53,029 nt of DNA. Source: Bordetella parapertussis (lineage in GTDB: Bacteria; Pseudomonadota; Gammaproteobacteria; Burkholderiales; Burkholderiaceae_C). The translations under genes and the position numbers were made by a program. Position 1 is the stretch's first letter; every line of letters begins with the position of its first letter. Shown in pieces: positions 14,304 through 23,748 of the stretch. The notes beneath the pieces are model-generated. The model was not told the origin of the DNA, searched no databases, and saw nothing but the letters and a program-made list of their open reading frames with translations. The stretch lies in the NCBI GenBank assembly GCA_945870575.1, contig CAMBSK010000018.1, positions 1 through 53,029 on the forward strand, in the 5' to 3' direction.

Positions 14304-14919
14304 AACACACAGCTGCAGCCAGGCCTGGCCACTGCAATGGTGGCTAGTCTGTTTTTTGTGCTGCTTGTTTGTGTGGAGCCATCCTGCCGGCGCCGAAACC
14401 ACGGTGCAGCTGGGCGAATTTCAGATAGATCGCGGCGAGGACGGTATTTACCTCAATACCAGCCTGGACTTTGAACTTTCCCCCGGACTTGAAGATGCGC
14501 TTGACCATGGCTTGCCGCTGACATTTGTGCTGCAAGCCGAGGTCATGCGCGAGCGCTGGTACTGGTATGACAAGCGTTTAGTGCTGACGGAACGCTATAT
14601 ACGTTTGAGTTACCAGCCGCTGTCACGCCGCTGGCGGGTACAGGTATCCGGCCAGGCGCTGGGCGCCAGTGGCCTGGGCATGACGTTAGGCAACAGCTAT
14701 GACAGCCTGAGTGATGCCATGCAGGTAGTGAAAAAAGTCAGCCGCTGGCGGATTGCCGGTTTGGATACCCTGGACAAAAACAGCAAACAAAGACTGGATT
14801 TGCGTTTCAGGCTTGATCTGAGCCAATTGCCGCAGGCCTTGCAATTCGGTAACCAGGCCAGCAGCGATTGGAACATCAGCTTTACCCACACTGTGCGGCT
14901 CGAAGATCTGGCCAAATGA
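14254..14919 (+). CDS. DUF4390 exported or membrane-anchored protein
   Basis: A protein of about 221 residues with an unusually long polar N terminus before a hydrophobic segment (about residues 25-45, ending HPAGAE, a plausible signal cleavage site). A periplasmic domain follows that is rich in the DUF4390 pattern, e.g. SLDFELSPGLEDALDHGLPL, RWYWYDKRLV and LSYQPLSRRWRV. Function is unknown. In Burkholderiales this family commonly sits between rsmB and an NtrY-type kinase, as here. A GTG at 14248 is an alternative start; both starts lie inside rsmB. The stop overlaps the kinase start (ATGA), so coupling is likely. Confidence 0.8.
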   Translation: MTDFFMPCWNAEQQALRTHSCSQAWPLQWWLVCFLCCLFVWSHPAGAETTVQLGEFQIDRGEDGIYLNTSLDFELSPGLEDALDHGLPLTFVLQAEVMRERWYWYDKRLVLTERYIRLSYQPLSRRWRVQVSGQALGASGLGMTLGNSYDSLSDAMQVVKKVSRWRIAGLDTLDKNSKQRLDLRFRLDLSQLPQALQFGNQASSDWNISFTHTVRLEDLAK

Positions 14920-17174
14920 AACAAGCCAGTGACTCGAGCGCACTGCGGCAACGCAGTTGGTTGCTGGGGGTGATCCTCACCATTTTGGTGTCGCTGTCGC
15001 TGGTGTTGCTGTTTTTATTGACCCAGGCCACCCAAAGCTGGGATGTGTATGAGCAGAACTACGGCCTTTTATTTGGTCTCAACACAGTACTGGCCGGCGT
15101 ATTGCTGTTGGTCATTGGTTGGATAGGCTGGCGCCTGTCGCAAAGGCTGCGCCAAGGCAAATTCGGCAGCCGCTTGCTGGTCAAGCTTGCTGCAATTTTT
15201 GCATTGGTAGGCATAGTTCCCGGTATCGTGATTTATGCCGTGTCTTACCAGTTTGTCACCCGTTCTATCGAAGTCTGGTTTGACAACAAGGTCGAGGTGG
15301 CACTGGACGCTGGTTTGAACCTGAGTCGTTCCACTCTGGAGAGTCTGGCCAACGAATTGCTGGCTGGCGTGCGCAATGCGGGCGGCAGCCTGCGGCAGGA
15401 TCCGCAAACCGGCTGGCCGACGGTGCTGGAAAAATTGCGCGAACAAGTAGGCGCTTCTGAAGTCAGTTTATGGCGCAATAACGGTACCTTGGTCGCCAGC
15501 GTCAGCGAATCTGGTTACAGCCTGCAACCGGACCGCCCCACGGCCTCCGAGTGGCGGCAGGTGCGCAACCGTTCCAGCAGCTGGCGCAGCGAAGGTCTGG
15601 ACGACAGCACCAGTTTGGGCGGACAAATTCCACGCATCAAGGTGTTGTACAAATTACCGGGCACAGGCTTCGAGTTGGATGAAAAAATTCAGGTGCTTCA
15701 AGTGGTGAAAAGGCTACCCCCGGCACTGGTAGCCAATGCTTTGTCAGTGCTGGTCGCCAACCGCGAATACCAGGAACGGTCGCTGGCGCGCAGCGGCTTG
15801 CAGCGCATGTACATAGGCACTTTGACGCTGAGCCTGTTTCTGGCCGTCTTTGGTGCCGTGCTGCTGGCGGTTTTGCTGGGCAATCAACTCGCACGGCCCT
15901 TGCTGTTGCTGGCCGAAGGTGTGCGGGATGTGGCGGCGGGTGATTTGCGCCCCAAACCTTTTTTGCAAGGCAAGGACGAGCTCGACGGCTTGACGCGCTC
16001 TTTTTCAGACATGACGCAACAACTCTCGGACGCCCGCAATTCGGTCGAGCGCAGCATGGCGCAACTTGATTTGGCGCGCAGCCATTTACAGACCATGCTG
16101 GACAACCTGACCGCTGGCGTGGTGCTGCTGGATCACCAAGGCCTGATTCTGTCTATCAACCCGGGTGCCACGCGCATCTTGAAGCAGGCGATGGAAGCGA
16201 GGGTAGGCACGCCTTTGCAAAGCATTGCGGGGCTGGAGGCTTTTGCACAGCAAGTGACTGAGCAGTTTCTGGAATTGAGCGGCGAACACAGCCTCGGCAG
16301 CGACCATTGGGAACAATCCTTTGAGTTGCAAGCCACGACAAATGACGGCCCGGCGGATTTCGGTCAGCAAGCCCCAGGCCAAACCACGCTGGTGGCTCGT
16401 GGCGCGGTGCTGCCGCAAGGCGACTGGTTGTTGGTGTTTGACGATATCACCGATATTGTGTCTGCCCAGCGATCTCAGGCCTGGACCGAGGTGGCAAGAC
16501 GGCTGGCGCATGAAATCAAAAATCCATTGACACCGATTCAGTTGTCGGCCGAGCGCCTGGCCATGAAGCTTGAAGGTAAGCTGCAACCCGTGGAGCAGGC
16601 GCTGTTGACCAAGTCGGTGAAAACCATTGTGGAGCAGGTGGATGCCTTGCAGCGGTTGGTCAATGAGTTCCGTGATTTCGGCCGCTTGCCGCCGGCCCGC
16701 TTGGAGTCGCTGGATCTGAACCACTTGCTCAGTGAAATGATGCCGCTTTATGAAAATGACAATGCCCTTGTGCCGGTGCATTGGCAATTGCCTGCCGGTG
16801 TGCCGCAAATTCTGGGAGACGCGGCACAGCTGCGCCAGGTGGTTCACAATCTGATTCAGAATGCCCAAGATGCCTGTCAGGCAGCGGCCAAACCGCAGGT
16901 GCAAGTGCTGACCGAGTGGCGGCCGCAGTCGTCCCGGGTGCGGCTGAGCATAGAAGACAATGGGCCTGGTTTCAGCGCTGCGGTGCTGCAACGCGCTTTC
17001 GAACCCTATGTCACCACCAAAGCCAGTGGCACCGGCTTGGGATTGGCAGTGGTGAAAAAAATTTCCGACGAACACAATGCCCGCATCGAATTGAAAAACA
17101 AAATGCAAGATGATCTGATCACCGGCGCCCAAGTGTCGTTATCATTTCGCGTGACAGCGTCTTCTTCAACCTGA
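14916..17174 (+). CDS. ntrY: NtrY-like membrane sensor histidine kinase
   Basis: A 752-residue kinase. Membrane segments are predicted at about 15-37, 47-72, 85-110 and 297-322, with a periplasmic sensor region between the third and fourth. HAMP, a PAS domain (about 390-510) and the catalytic core follow. The H box RLAHEIKNPLTPIQ places the phosphorylated histidine at H532. The N box is HNLIQNAQDA and the G boxes are IEDNGPGF and GTGLGLAVVKKI. The four-segment topology and the PTRKEN-free NPLTPIQ H box are typical of NtrY, linked in other bacteria to nitrogen or redox responses. The ATG at 14916 overlaps the DUF4390 stop. The cognate regulator follows after 14 bases. Confidence 0.88.
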   Translation: MKQASDSSALRQRSWLLGVILTILVSLSLVLLFLLTQATQSWDVYEQNYGLLFGLNTVLAGVLLLVIGWIGWRLSQRLRQGKFGSRLLVKLAAIFALVGIVPGIVIYAVSYQFVTRSIEVWFDNKVEVALDAGLNLSRSTLESLANELLAGVRNAGGSLRQDPQTGWPTVLEKLREQVGASEVSLWRNNGTLVASVSESGYSLQPDRPTASEWRQVRNRSSSWRSEGLDDSTSLGGQIPRIKVLYKLPGTGFELDEKIQVLQVVKRLPPALVANALSVLVANREYQERSLARSGLQRMYIGTLTLSLFLAVFGAVLLAVLLGNQLARPLLLLAEGVRDVAAGDLRPKPFLQGKDELDGLTRSFSDMTQQLSDARNSVERSMAQLDLARSHLQTMLDNLTAGVVLLDHQGLILSINPGATRILKQAMEARVGTPLQSIAGLEAFAQQVTEQFLELSGEHSLGSDHWEQSFELQATTNDGPADFGQQAPGQTTLVARGAVLPQGDWLLVFDDITDIVSAQRSQAWTEVARRLAHEIKNPLTPIQLSAERLAMKLEGKLQPVEQALLTKSVKTIVEQVDALQRLVNEFRDFGRLPPARLESLDLNHLLSEMMPLYENDNALVPVHWQLPAGVPQILGDAAQLRQVVHNLIQNAQDACQAAAKPQVQVLTEWRPQSSRVRLSIEDNGPGFSAAVLQRAFEPYVTTKASGTGLGLAVVKKISDEHNARIELKNKMQDDLITGAQVSLSFRVTASSST

Positions 17175-17188
17175 ACTGACAAAACAAC

Positions 17189-17890
17189 ATGGCAACAATA
17201 TTAGTGGTCGACGATGAACTTGGTATCCGTGACCTGTTGTTTGAAATTCTCAATGACGAAGGCCATCAGGTTGAACTGGCCATGAATGCCGCCGAGGCAC
17301 GCGCCATCCGCGCGCAGTTGCAACCTGACCTGGTATTGCTGGATATCTGGATGCCGGATACAGACGGCATCACCTTGCTCAAGGAATGGGCCGGCGCAGG
17401 TTTGTTGAATGTGCCGGTCATCATGATGAGCGGTCACGCCACCATAGACACTGCTGTACAGGCGACCCGCATCGGCGCCATGGCTTTTTTGGAAAAGCCC
17501 ATCACCATGCAAAAGCTGCTCAAGGCGGTCGAGCAAGGCCTGAACCGCAAGGCAGGCGCACCTGTTACCTCCAGGCCTGTGCAAAGCTTGCTGCCGGTTG
17601 TGTCAGCAACGCTCAGTCAGGACAACACCGTCAGCCCTTCGCTGGTGCATCAGCCGCAGGCTTTGCCGCAAAACATGCAGCCCTTGCAAACCTTTGACTT
17701 GAACAACCCACTGCGTGAAGCGCGCGACAGTTTTGAAAAAGCGTATTTTGAATTTCACCTGGCGAAGGAAGGCGGCTCTATGACGCGTGTGGCCGAAAAA
17801 ACCGGGCTGGAGCGCACCCACCTCTACCGCAAGCTCAAGCAACTTGGCGTGGATTTGTCGCGCGGCAAGCGCAACAGCCATTCGAATTAA
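17189..17890 (+). CDS. NtrX-like response regulator without AAA+ domain
   Basis: A 233-residue regulator paired with the NtrY-like kinase. The receiver domain covers about residues 1-120: acidic pocket D8-D9, phospho-acceptor D52 (LLDIWMPD), switch serine S81 and lysine K103. A linker of about 50 residues leads to a Fis-type helix-turn-helix (SMTRVAEKTGLERTHLYRKLKQLGV). The sigma54-activating AAA+ domain of classical NtrX is absent and no GAFTGA motif is present. The protein should therefore act as a simple DNA-binding regulator rather than a sigma54 activator. No frameshift is visible; the short form looks designed. Confidence 0.85.
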   Translation: MATILVVDDELGIRDLLFEILNDEGHQVELAMNAAEARAIRAQLQPDLVLLDIWMPDTDGITLLKEWAGAGLLNVPVIMMSGHATIDTAVQATRIGAMAFLEKPITMQKLLKAVEQGLNRKAGAPVTSRPVQSLLPVVSATLSQDNTVSPSLVHQPQALPQNMQPLQTFDLNNPLREARDSFEKAYFEFHLAKEGGSMTRVAEKTGLERTHLYRKLKQLGVDLSRGKRNSHSN

Positions 17891-17901
17891 TCTGTAGGCG
17901 C

Positions 17902-17924
17902 TGAAAGCGTTGATGTCGCTTTCA
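17902..17924. terminator. Hairpin between convergent ntrX-like and icmF genes
   Basis: TGAAAGCG (17902-17909) and CGCTTTCA (17917-17924) form a perfect 8-bp stem with a 7-base loop between two convergent genes. No T tract follows on either strand, so factor-independent termination is uncertain; it may protect 3' ends. Confidence 0.35.
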
Positions 17925-17962
17925 AACACCAAGGCTTCATCAAAAGGCCACGGCTTTAACGC

Positions 17963-20900
17963 TTACATATTGCGCCGGTACTGGCCGCCTACTTCGAACA
18001 AAGCATTCGTGATCTGACCCAGCGAACACACGCGCACCGCATCCATCAGCACTTGAAAAACATTCTCATTAGCTATCACCGCTTGCTGTAGTTGCTTGAG
18101 CATGTCAGCAGAAGCAGCGGCGTTACGCTGGTGGAAATCGTTAAGGCGTTGTAATTGATTTTGTTTTTCTTCATCTGTCGAGCGCGCGAGTTCAATTTTT
18201 TGCGGCACTTCATTGGCTTGCGGTGACTTGAAGGTATTGACGCCGATGATGGGCAGTTCACCCGTGTGTTTGAGCATTTCGTAATGCATGGACTCGTCTT
18301 GAATCTTGCCGCGCTGGTAGCCGGTTTCCATCGCACCCAGCACGCCGCCGCGCTCGGCAATCGCCACAAACTCTGACAGCACAGCTTCTTCCACCAACTC
18401 GGTCAACTCTTCGATGATGAACGCGCCTTGCGACGGGTTTTCGTTTTTCGCCAAACCCCATTCGCGGTTGATGATGAGTTGAATCGCCATGGCGCGGCGC
18501 ACCGACTCTTCGGTGGGCGTGGTGATGGCTTCGTCAAATGCGTTGGTGTGCAGCGAGTTGCAGTTGTCATAAATCGCAATCAGCGCTTGAAGCGTAGTGC
18601 GGATGTCGTTGAACTGAATCTCTTGCGCGTGCAATGAACGTCCCGATGTTTGGATGTGGTACTTCAGCTTTTGGCTGCGTTCATTCGCACCGTATTTTTC
18701 TTTCATGGTCACCGCCCAAATACGGCGCGCGACGCGTCCCATGACGGTGTATTCCGGGTCCATGCCGTTGCTGAAGAAGAACGACAAGTTCGGTGCGAAA
18801 TCGTCGATGTGCATGCCGCGCGCCAGATAGGCTTCGACAAATGTGAAACCGTTGGACAGCGTGAATGCCAATTGAGAGATGGGGTTGGCACCGGCCTCGG
18901 CGATGTGGTAGCCGCTGATGGACACGCTGTAAAAATTGCGCACTTGGTGCTCAACGAAATACTGAGCGATGTCGCCCATGACTTTGAGCGAAAACTCGGT
19001 GCTGAACAAGCAGGTGTTTTGCCCCTGGTCTTCTTTCAAGATGTCGGCTTGCACCGTGCCGCGCACGTTTTGCAACACCCAGGCGCGAATCTCAGTGGCT
19101 TCTGCCCCAGTGGGTTCACGGCCTTTGTCAGTGCGGAATTTTTCCAGGTTCTGGTCGATGGCGGTGTTCATGAACATGGCCAAGATGGACGGCGCAGGGC
19201 CGTTGATGGTCATGGACACGCTGGTTGCAGGTGAGCACAAATCAAAGCCGTCGTACAAGACTTTCATGTCATCGAGGGTCGCGATGCTGACGCCCGAGTT
19301 ACCGACTTTGCCGTAAATATCGGGACGCAAATCCGGGTCGTTGCCGTAGAGCGTGACCGAGTCAAAGGCGGTGGACAAGCGTTTGGCCGGCATCCCTTCG
19401 CTGAGTAGTTTGAAGCGGCGGTTGGTGCGAAACGCGTCGCCTTCACCGGCGAACATGCGCGTCGGGTCTTCGTTGTCGCGTTTGAACGCGAACGTGCCGG
19501 CGGTGTACGGGTAGCGACCCGGCACGTTGTCTAGCATCAGCCATTGCAATATGTCGCCGTGGTCGTGAAATGTCGGCAATGCCACTTTGCGCACCGGTGT
19601 CCCGCTGAGCGAAAGGGTCACCAAGCTGCTGCGGATTTCTTTGTCGCGCACCTTGACCACCAATTCATCGCCCGAGTAATCGGCTTTCAGCGTGGGCCAG
19701 TCTTTCAACAGGGTGCGTGCATCTGCGTCTAAGCGTTCTTCGCGCTCCAGCGCCAGCCCCAAGCTGGCTTCTGAGGCGCGCGGCTTGTTCGGTTTACCCT
19801 CAGCCAGCATGGCCGAGGCGGCTTTCAATTGCTGCACTTCGCGCGCCAGTTGTGCTTGTGCGCGAGCGCGGTGTTTGTAGCCGCGCACGGTGTCGCTGAT
19901 CTCGGCCAAATAGCGACTGCGAGAAGACGGCACGATGGGCGTCTGGTGCGAGCTGTGGCGCACATTCACCAGCGGCAAACGCGCCTCACTTAAAGCCAAA
20001 CCCAGTTCTTGCAAACGCGGTTTCATGGCTTGGTAAAGCGCGGTCACGCCGTCGTCGTTGAAATGTGCGGCCATGGTGCCGAACACTGGCATTTTCTCGG
20101 TCGGTGTGGTCCAGGCTTCGCGGTTGCGTTGCACTTGTTTGGAGACATCGCGCAGCGCGTCAGCAGAGCCCTTGCGGTCAAATTTGTTGATGGCGACAAA
20201 CTCGGCAAAGTCCAGCATGTCGATTTTTTCCAGTTGGCTGGCGGCACCGAACTCGGGCGTCATCACGTACAAAGGAATGTCCACGTGCGGCACGATGGCG
20301 GCATCGCCTTGACCGATACCCGAGGTTTCCACCACCACCAGATCGAAACCGGCGCATTTGGCGGCGGCAATCACATCGGGCAGTGCGGCGCTGATTTCGC
20401 TGCCGAATTCGCGCGTGGCCAAAGAACGCATGAACACGCGTTGCTTTGACAAATCGGTATCTGACCCCAATTTATCCAATTTGCTCCAAGGAGAAATGGC
20501 GTTCATGCGTATGCGGTCGCCCAACAGCGCGCCGCCGCTTTTTCGCCGCGATGGGTCAATCGAAATCACTGCAATGCGGATCGCGTCGTTTTGGTCCAAG
20601 CGAAAGCGGCGAATCAATTCATCGGTCAATGAAGATTTGCCCGCGCCGCCGGTGCCGGTGATGCCTATGACCGGCACTTTCACGCCAGCGGCTTGGGTTT
20701 TCAATTGCGCACGCAAATCGTCGATGGCCGGGGTTGGTGTTTCCAGCGCGGTGATGAGTTGCGCCAATGCGCGCCAACTGCTTTCGGTGTGGCCTTGTAT
20801 GGCATCCACAGTGGCGGGCGCATAGCCGCACAAGTCACGGTCGCAGCGCATGATCATTTCGCCGATCATGCCTTGCAGCCCCATGCGCTGGCCGTCTTGC

Positions 20901-21292
20901 GGGCTGTAAATACGGGTCACGCCATAGGCTTGCAATTCGCTGATTTCTTCCGGCACGATGACGCCGCCGCCACCGCCGAACACTTGTATGTGCGCACCGC
21001 CGCGCTGGCGCAGTAAATCGACCATGTACTTGAAATACTCGACATGGCCGCCCTGGTAAGAGCTGATGGCGATGCCTTGCACGTCTTCTTGCAACGCGGC
21101 GGTGACGACTTCGTCGACCGAGCGGTTGTGGCCCAGGTGAATCACCTCTGTGCCCATGCCTTGCAGGATGCGGCGCATGATGTTGATGGCGGCGTCGTGG
21201 CCGTCAAACAAACTGGCTGCCGTGACAAAGCGCACCTTATGGGTAGGTTTGTATTGGGCCAGAGCCTGGAATTCAGCGGATAAATCGGTCAT
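17963..21292 (-). CDS. icmF: Fused isobutyryl-CoA mutase IcmF
   Basis: This 1109-residue adenosylcobalamin enzyme joins three modules. The first is a B12-binding domain (about 15-150, with H32 in DGHDAAI as the likely cobalt-ligating histidine). The second is a MeaB-like G-protein chaperone (about 200-460, P-loop GTGGAGKS at 213-220). The third is the radical mutase TIM barrel (about 540-1109). Phe601 and Gln758 stand where methylmalonyl-CoA mutase has Tyr and Arg, the known signature of isobutyryl/n-butyryl-CoA mutase. It interconverts isobutyryl- and butyryl-CoA and may act on isovaleryl/pivalyl-CoA as some IcmF proteins do. It stands alone on the minus strand; a palindrome lies upstream of its start. 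Confidence 0.94.
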   Translation of the reverse strand: MTDLSAEFQALAQYKPTHKVRFVTAASLFDGHDAAINIMRRILQGMGTEVIHLGHNRSVDEVVTAALQEDVQGIAISSYQGGHVEYFKYMVDLLRQRGGAHIQVFGGGGGVIVPEEISELQAYGVTRIYSPQDGQRMGLQGMIGEMIMRCDRDLCGYAPATVDAIQGHTESSWRALAQLITALETPTPAIDDLRAQLKTQAAGVKVPVIGITGTGGAGKSSLTDELIRRFRLDQNDAIRIAVISIDPSRRKSGGALLGDRIRMNAISPWSKLDKLGSDTDLSKQRVFMRSLATREFGSEISAALPDVIAAAKCAGFDLVVVETSGIGQGDAAIVPHVDIPLYVMTPEFGAASQLEKIDMLDFAEFVAINKFDRKGSADALRDVSKQVQRNREAWTTPTEKMPVFGTMAAHFNDDGVTALYQAMKPRLQELGLALSEARLPLVNVRHSSHQTPIVPSSRSRYLAEISDTVRGYKHRARAQAQLAREVQQLKAASAMLAEGKPNKPRASEASLGLALEREERLDADARTLLKDWPTLKADYSGDELVVKVRDKEIRSSLVTLSLSGTPVRKVALPTFHDHGDILQWLMLDNVPGRYPYTAGTFAFKRDNEDPTRMFAGEGDAFRTNRRFKLLSEGMPAKRLSTAFDSVTLYGNDPDLRPDIYGKVGNSGVSIATLDDMKVLYDGFDLCSPATSVSMTINGPAPSILAMFMNTAIDQNLEKFRTDKGREPTGAEATEIRAWVLQNVRGTVQADILKEDQGQNTCLFSTEFSLKVMGDIAQYFVEHQVRNFYSVSISGYHIAEAGANPISQLAFTLSNGFTFVEAYLARGMHIDDFAPNLSFFFSNGMDPEYTVMGRVARRIWAVTMKEKYGANERSQKLKYHIQTSGRSLHAQEIQFNDIRTTLQALIAIYDNCNSLHTNAFDEAITTPTEESVRRAMAIQLIINREWGLAKNENPSQGAFIIEELTELVEEAVLSEFVAIAERGGVLGAMETGYQRGKIQDESMHYEMLKHTGELPIIGVNTFKSPQANEVPQKIELARSTDEEKQNQLQRLNDFHQRNAAASADMLKQLQQAVIANENVFQVLMDAVRVCSLGQITNALFEVGGQYRRNM

Positions 21293-21364
21293 GGTGGTCA
21301 GCGTTCAAGCGCAGTGTGTATGCAGAAAAAGTGGTCATGCCGGTCAAGCAAAAAGAGCCGACTA

Positions 21365-21382
21365 ATTGACGTGTACGTCAAT
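21365..21382. promoter_or_regulatory. Palindromic operator candidate upstream of icmF
   Basis: ATTGACG (21365-21371) and CGTCAAT (21376-21382) form a perfect 7-bp inverted repeat around TGTA, in the 162-base gap between the divergent icmF and 127-aa-protein genes. Its size and symmetry fit a dimeric repressor or MerR-type site. MerR/TetR regulators of branched-chain acyl-CoA degradation recognise ACGT-centred palindromes of this general shape, but the assignment is an inference. No regulator gene is adjacent. Confidence 0.5.
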
Positions 21383-21454
21383 CATAGCCCCAAGCCTGTT
21401 CAGGCGTTAAGCTTTGTCTGTCAAGGGCTCTGAGACCCTCAAGGAGATAAATCA

Positions 21455-21838
21455 ATGGCCATCTCATGGTTAAGCGCACTCAAGGTCGTGCCTTGGGACA
21501 AAGTGATGGAACACGCGCCGGGCGTATTGGACAAGGCGCGCGGGCTGATCGACAAGCATCGTGGCGTGTCAACACCGGACACGTCCCCGGTTGACCCGGA
21601 ACCGGCGCAAGAGGTGCCCAGCCTGGGCGAACTGAAAAACCGCTGCCTGGCTTTGCAAATGCAACTCGAAGCACAAGCAACTGCTCAACAACACATGGCG
21701 CAGACCTTGGCCGAGTTGGCTGAGCAAAATGCATTGCTGATTGCCAGCATCACACGTTTGCAGTCTCAGTTGAAGTGGTTAATTGCGGGTTTGGTTTTAG
21801 TGGTGCCGGGGTGTGTGGTTTTGTTAATGCTGAGGTAA
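21455..21838 (+). CDS. Uncharacterised tail-anchored coiled-coil protein
   Basis: I do not recognise a family for this 127-residue protein. What can be seen: a short N-terminal helical region (ISWLSALKVVPWDKVMEHAPGVLDKARGLIDKH), a Pro/Asp/Thr-rich linker at about 38-55, a Gln/Ala/Leu heptad-like stretch (about 57-107) likely to form a coiled coil, and a single C-terminal hydrophobic segment (about 108-124) ending MLR. The layout suggests a protein anchored in the inner membrane by its tail. A strong ribosome binding site (AAGGAGAT, about 21440-21447) precedes the ATG, so translation is real. It is divergent from icmF and ends three bases from the convergent hicB gene. Confidence 0.75.
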   Translation: MAISWLSALKVVPWDKVMEHAPGVLDKARGLIDKHRGVSTPDTSPVDPEPAQEVPSLGELKNRCLALQMQLEAQATAQQHMAQTLAELAEQNALLIASITRLQSQLKWLIAGLVLVVPGCVVLLMLR

Positions 21839-21841
21839 AGC

Positions 21842-22195
21842 TTAGGCGGCCAATTTGGCGCTGACTAACCTGTTCAAGCTCACTTGCTGTTCTTGGGCAT
21901 CGATGGCCAATCTCCAATGCAATTCAGGCGGGATGCGAACCCTGAATTGACCGCTGTAATTGCGCTCAGCCAAAGGAACAGGGATAACCTCATTTTGCGC
22001 TGACATGTCGGCAACGACGACGGCCACAAGCTGACGAATACCCGATAGTGCCTTTTCCGGTGAACCCGCAAGCCAAGAAAGCAAAGAAAATTCTGCGCAC
22101 AAACCTAGATGTTCTTCGTCTTCAGCGGACCAAGTGACGCGGTGGGTGTAATGCTCAATCTTCATGTTAAAGGGCATTTTTTTCAACTTAGACAT
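21842..22195 (-). CDS. HicB-family antitoxin without a HicA partner
   Basis: A protein of up to 117 residues. It has the HicB partial RNase H-like fold (YTHRVTWSAEDEEHLGLCAEF, then SPEKALSGIRQLVAVVVADM) and a C-terminal ribbon-helix-helix segment (YSGQFRVRIPPELHWRLAIDAQEQQVSLNRLVSAKL). HicB normally neutralises the mRNA interferase HicA encoded immediately upstream. Here only 47 bases separate it from the upstream amidase gene and no HicA-sized ORF is present on either side. It may therefore be a solitary RHH regulator. The start is uncertain: 22195, or the internal ATG at 22165 that better matches the family N terminus; neither has a clear Shine-Dalgarno. Confidence 0.8.
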   Translation of the reverse strand: MSKLKKMPFNMKIEHYTHRVTWSAEDEEHLGLCAEFSLLSWLAGSPEKALSGIRQLVAVVVADMSAQNEVIPVPLAERNYSGQFRVRIPPELHWRLAIDAQEQQVSLNRLVSAKLAA

Positions 22196-22242
22196 GAAGA
22201 AACGGAATCACTATTGACACCATAAAGCAATAGCTAGATCAA

Positions 22243-23670
22243 TCAAGGCCTTACCGCCAACCAATCCCCCGCGGCTTCCTCATAAGCCAATCCGGTTTCC
22301 AACAACGCCACGTCGCCGCGTGGCTGGCCGATGAGTTGCATGCCCATGGGCAGCCCCTGGGCATTGAAACCGCAAGGCACATTTAAAGCAGGCAAACCGG
22401 CCAAGCTTGCGTAAAGCGTCACTTCCATCCAGCGGTGGTAAGTGTCCATCTGCCTCGGCCCGTTCGGTGTTTCAATCACTTCGGGCCAGCGCATGTTTAT
22501 GGCAAACGGCCACACCTGCGCACTCGGTAACACCAGCATGTCAAACCGACTGAGCAAGTCCAACATGTGTTGGTAAAACGCGCTGCGCTCGGTACTGGCG
22601 GTCAAAAAATCCCTGGCGGTCATGCCGGCAGCCTGGTCAAATTCCCACAGTGCTTCAGGTTTGATCTGGTCTCGACCTTTGGCCACCATGGGCGCGATGC
22701 GCGACGCGGTCAAAACGCGCCGCCAGGCCAGCCAGGTCTGCCACACCGCTGGTGGCGAAAAATTCGGCGACACGGCTTCAACGTGCGCGCCCAAGTCGGT
22801 CAAGCGCTGCAAGCCGGTTTCGCAAGCCTGCAATACACCGTTCTCCATGGGCAAATAGCCGTTCAAATCGCCCAGCCAGCCTATGCGCAAGCCTTTGACC
22901 TTGGGCTGTAACTCGGTTGACCAACCGGCAGGCAAAGCCGCCAACGACAGCGGCGCGCGCGCGTCATACCCTGCCATGGTTTCCAGCAGCCGCGCCATAT
23001 CGGCCACGTGCCGGGCCATGGGGCCATCGGTGCTGAGCTGGCTGACCCAGACATCGTTCACCGGAAAAGCGGGCACACGCCCCTGAGAGGGCCGCATGCC
23101 GAACACATTGTTCCAACCCGCCGGGTTGCGCAAACTCCCCATGAAGTCCGACCCGTCGGCCAGCGGCAGTAAGCGCAGCGCCAATGCGACTGCCGCGCCG
23201 CCGCTGCTGCCGCCCGCCGTGTAGCCGGCGTTGTAAGCATTAGGCGTAGCGCCGAACACCGGGTTGAAGGTGTGTGAGCCCAGGCCCCACTCAGGCGTAT
23301 TGGTTTTGCCAATGACGATGCCGCCCGCAGCTTTCATGCGTTGCACCAGCAACGCGTCATGCGCCGGGATATTGTTTTTCAAAAGGGGCGAGCCGCCGGT
23401 GGTGGGAATACCAGCCACGTCTATCAAATCCTTGAACGCCAGCGGCATGCCGTGCAACCAGCCGCGTGAATCACCCCGGGCCAGTTCAGCGTCGCAAGCC
23501 TCAGCCTGCTCGAGCAGCTGCCCGGTATCTTGCAAATTGACGATGGCATTGGCCTGCGGGTTGACGGCTGCGATGCGCTGCAAAAAAGCCTGCATGACCT
23601 CGTGGCAGGAAAATTCGCGCCGGTGAATAGTGGCAGACAATTGCAATGCACTGAGTTGGTGAATAGCCAT
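22243..23670 (-). CDS. Amidase-signature hydrolase (first of two)
   Basis: A 475-residue amidase-signature enzyme that hydrolyses a carboxamide bond. The Ser-cisSer-Lys triad can be read as K80 (PLAFKDLIDVAG), S155 (GGSSGG) and S179 (DFMGSLRNPA). I placed the start at 23670 (MAIHQLSAL), where family similarity begins. The frame stays open a further 69 bases upstream but would then run into the regulatory region of the divergent transporter genes. There is no GatB or GatC nearby and the sequence is not GatA-like in context. It is transcribed divergently from an ABC importer whose operon ends with a second amidase, so a role in breaking down an imported amide or peptide derivative is likely. 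Confidence 0.88.
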   Translation of the reverse strand: MAIHQLSALQLSATIHRREFSCHEVMQAFLQRIAAVNPQANAIVNLQDTGQLLEQAEACDAELARGDSRGWLHGMPLAFKDLIDVAGIPTTGGSPLLKNNIPAHDALLVQRMKAAGGIVIGKTNTPEWGLGSHTFNPVFGATPNAYNAGYTAGGSSGGAAVALALRLLPLADGSDFMGSLRNPAGWNNVFGMRPSQGRVPAFPVNDVWVSQLSTDGPMARHVADMARLLETMAGYDARAPLSLAALPAGWSTELQPKVKGLRIGWLGDLNGYLPMENGVLQACETGLQRLTDLGAHVEAVSPNFSPPAVWQTWLAWRRVLTASRIAPMVAKGRDQIKPEALWEFDQAAGMTARDFLTASTERSAFYQHMLDLLSRFDMLVLPSAQVWPFAINMRWPEVIETPNGPRQMDTYHRWMEVTLYASLAGLPALNVPCGFNAQGLPMGMQLIGQPRGDVALLETGLAYEEAAGDWLAVRP

Positions 23671-23748
23671 GGGTCGGGCGCCTGAATGAATTCGTTTATA
23701 TTGAAGCTGAGTTTGAAATGTAGCCGCCTGCGGGCGCAAGGGGAACCC

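Noticed and set aside
16086..17132. 348-codon minus-strand frame opposite the NtrY-like kinase gene
   Set aside because: Low-complexity His/Gln/Leu-rich product typical of a shadow frame; the kinase motifs on the plus strand are complete.
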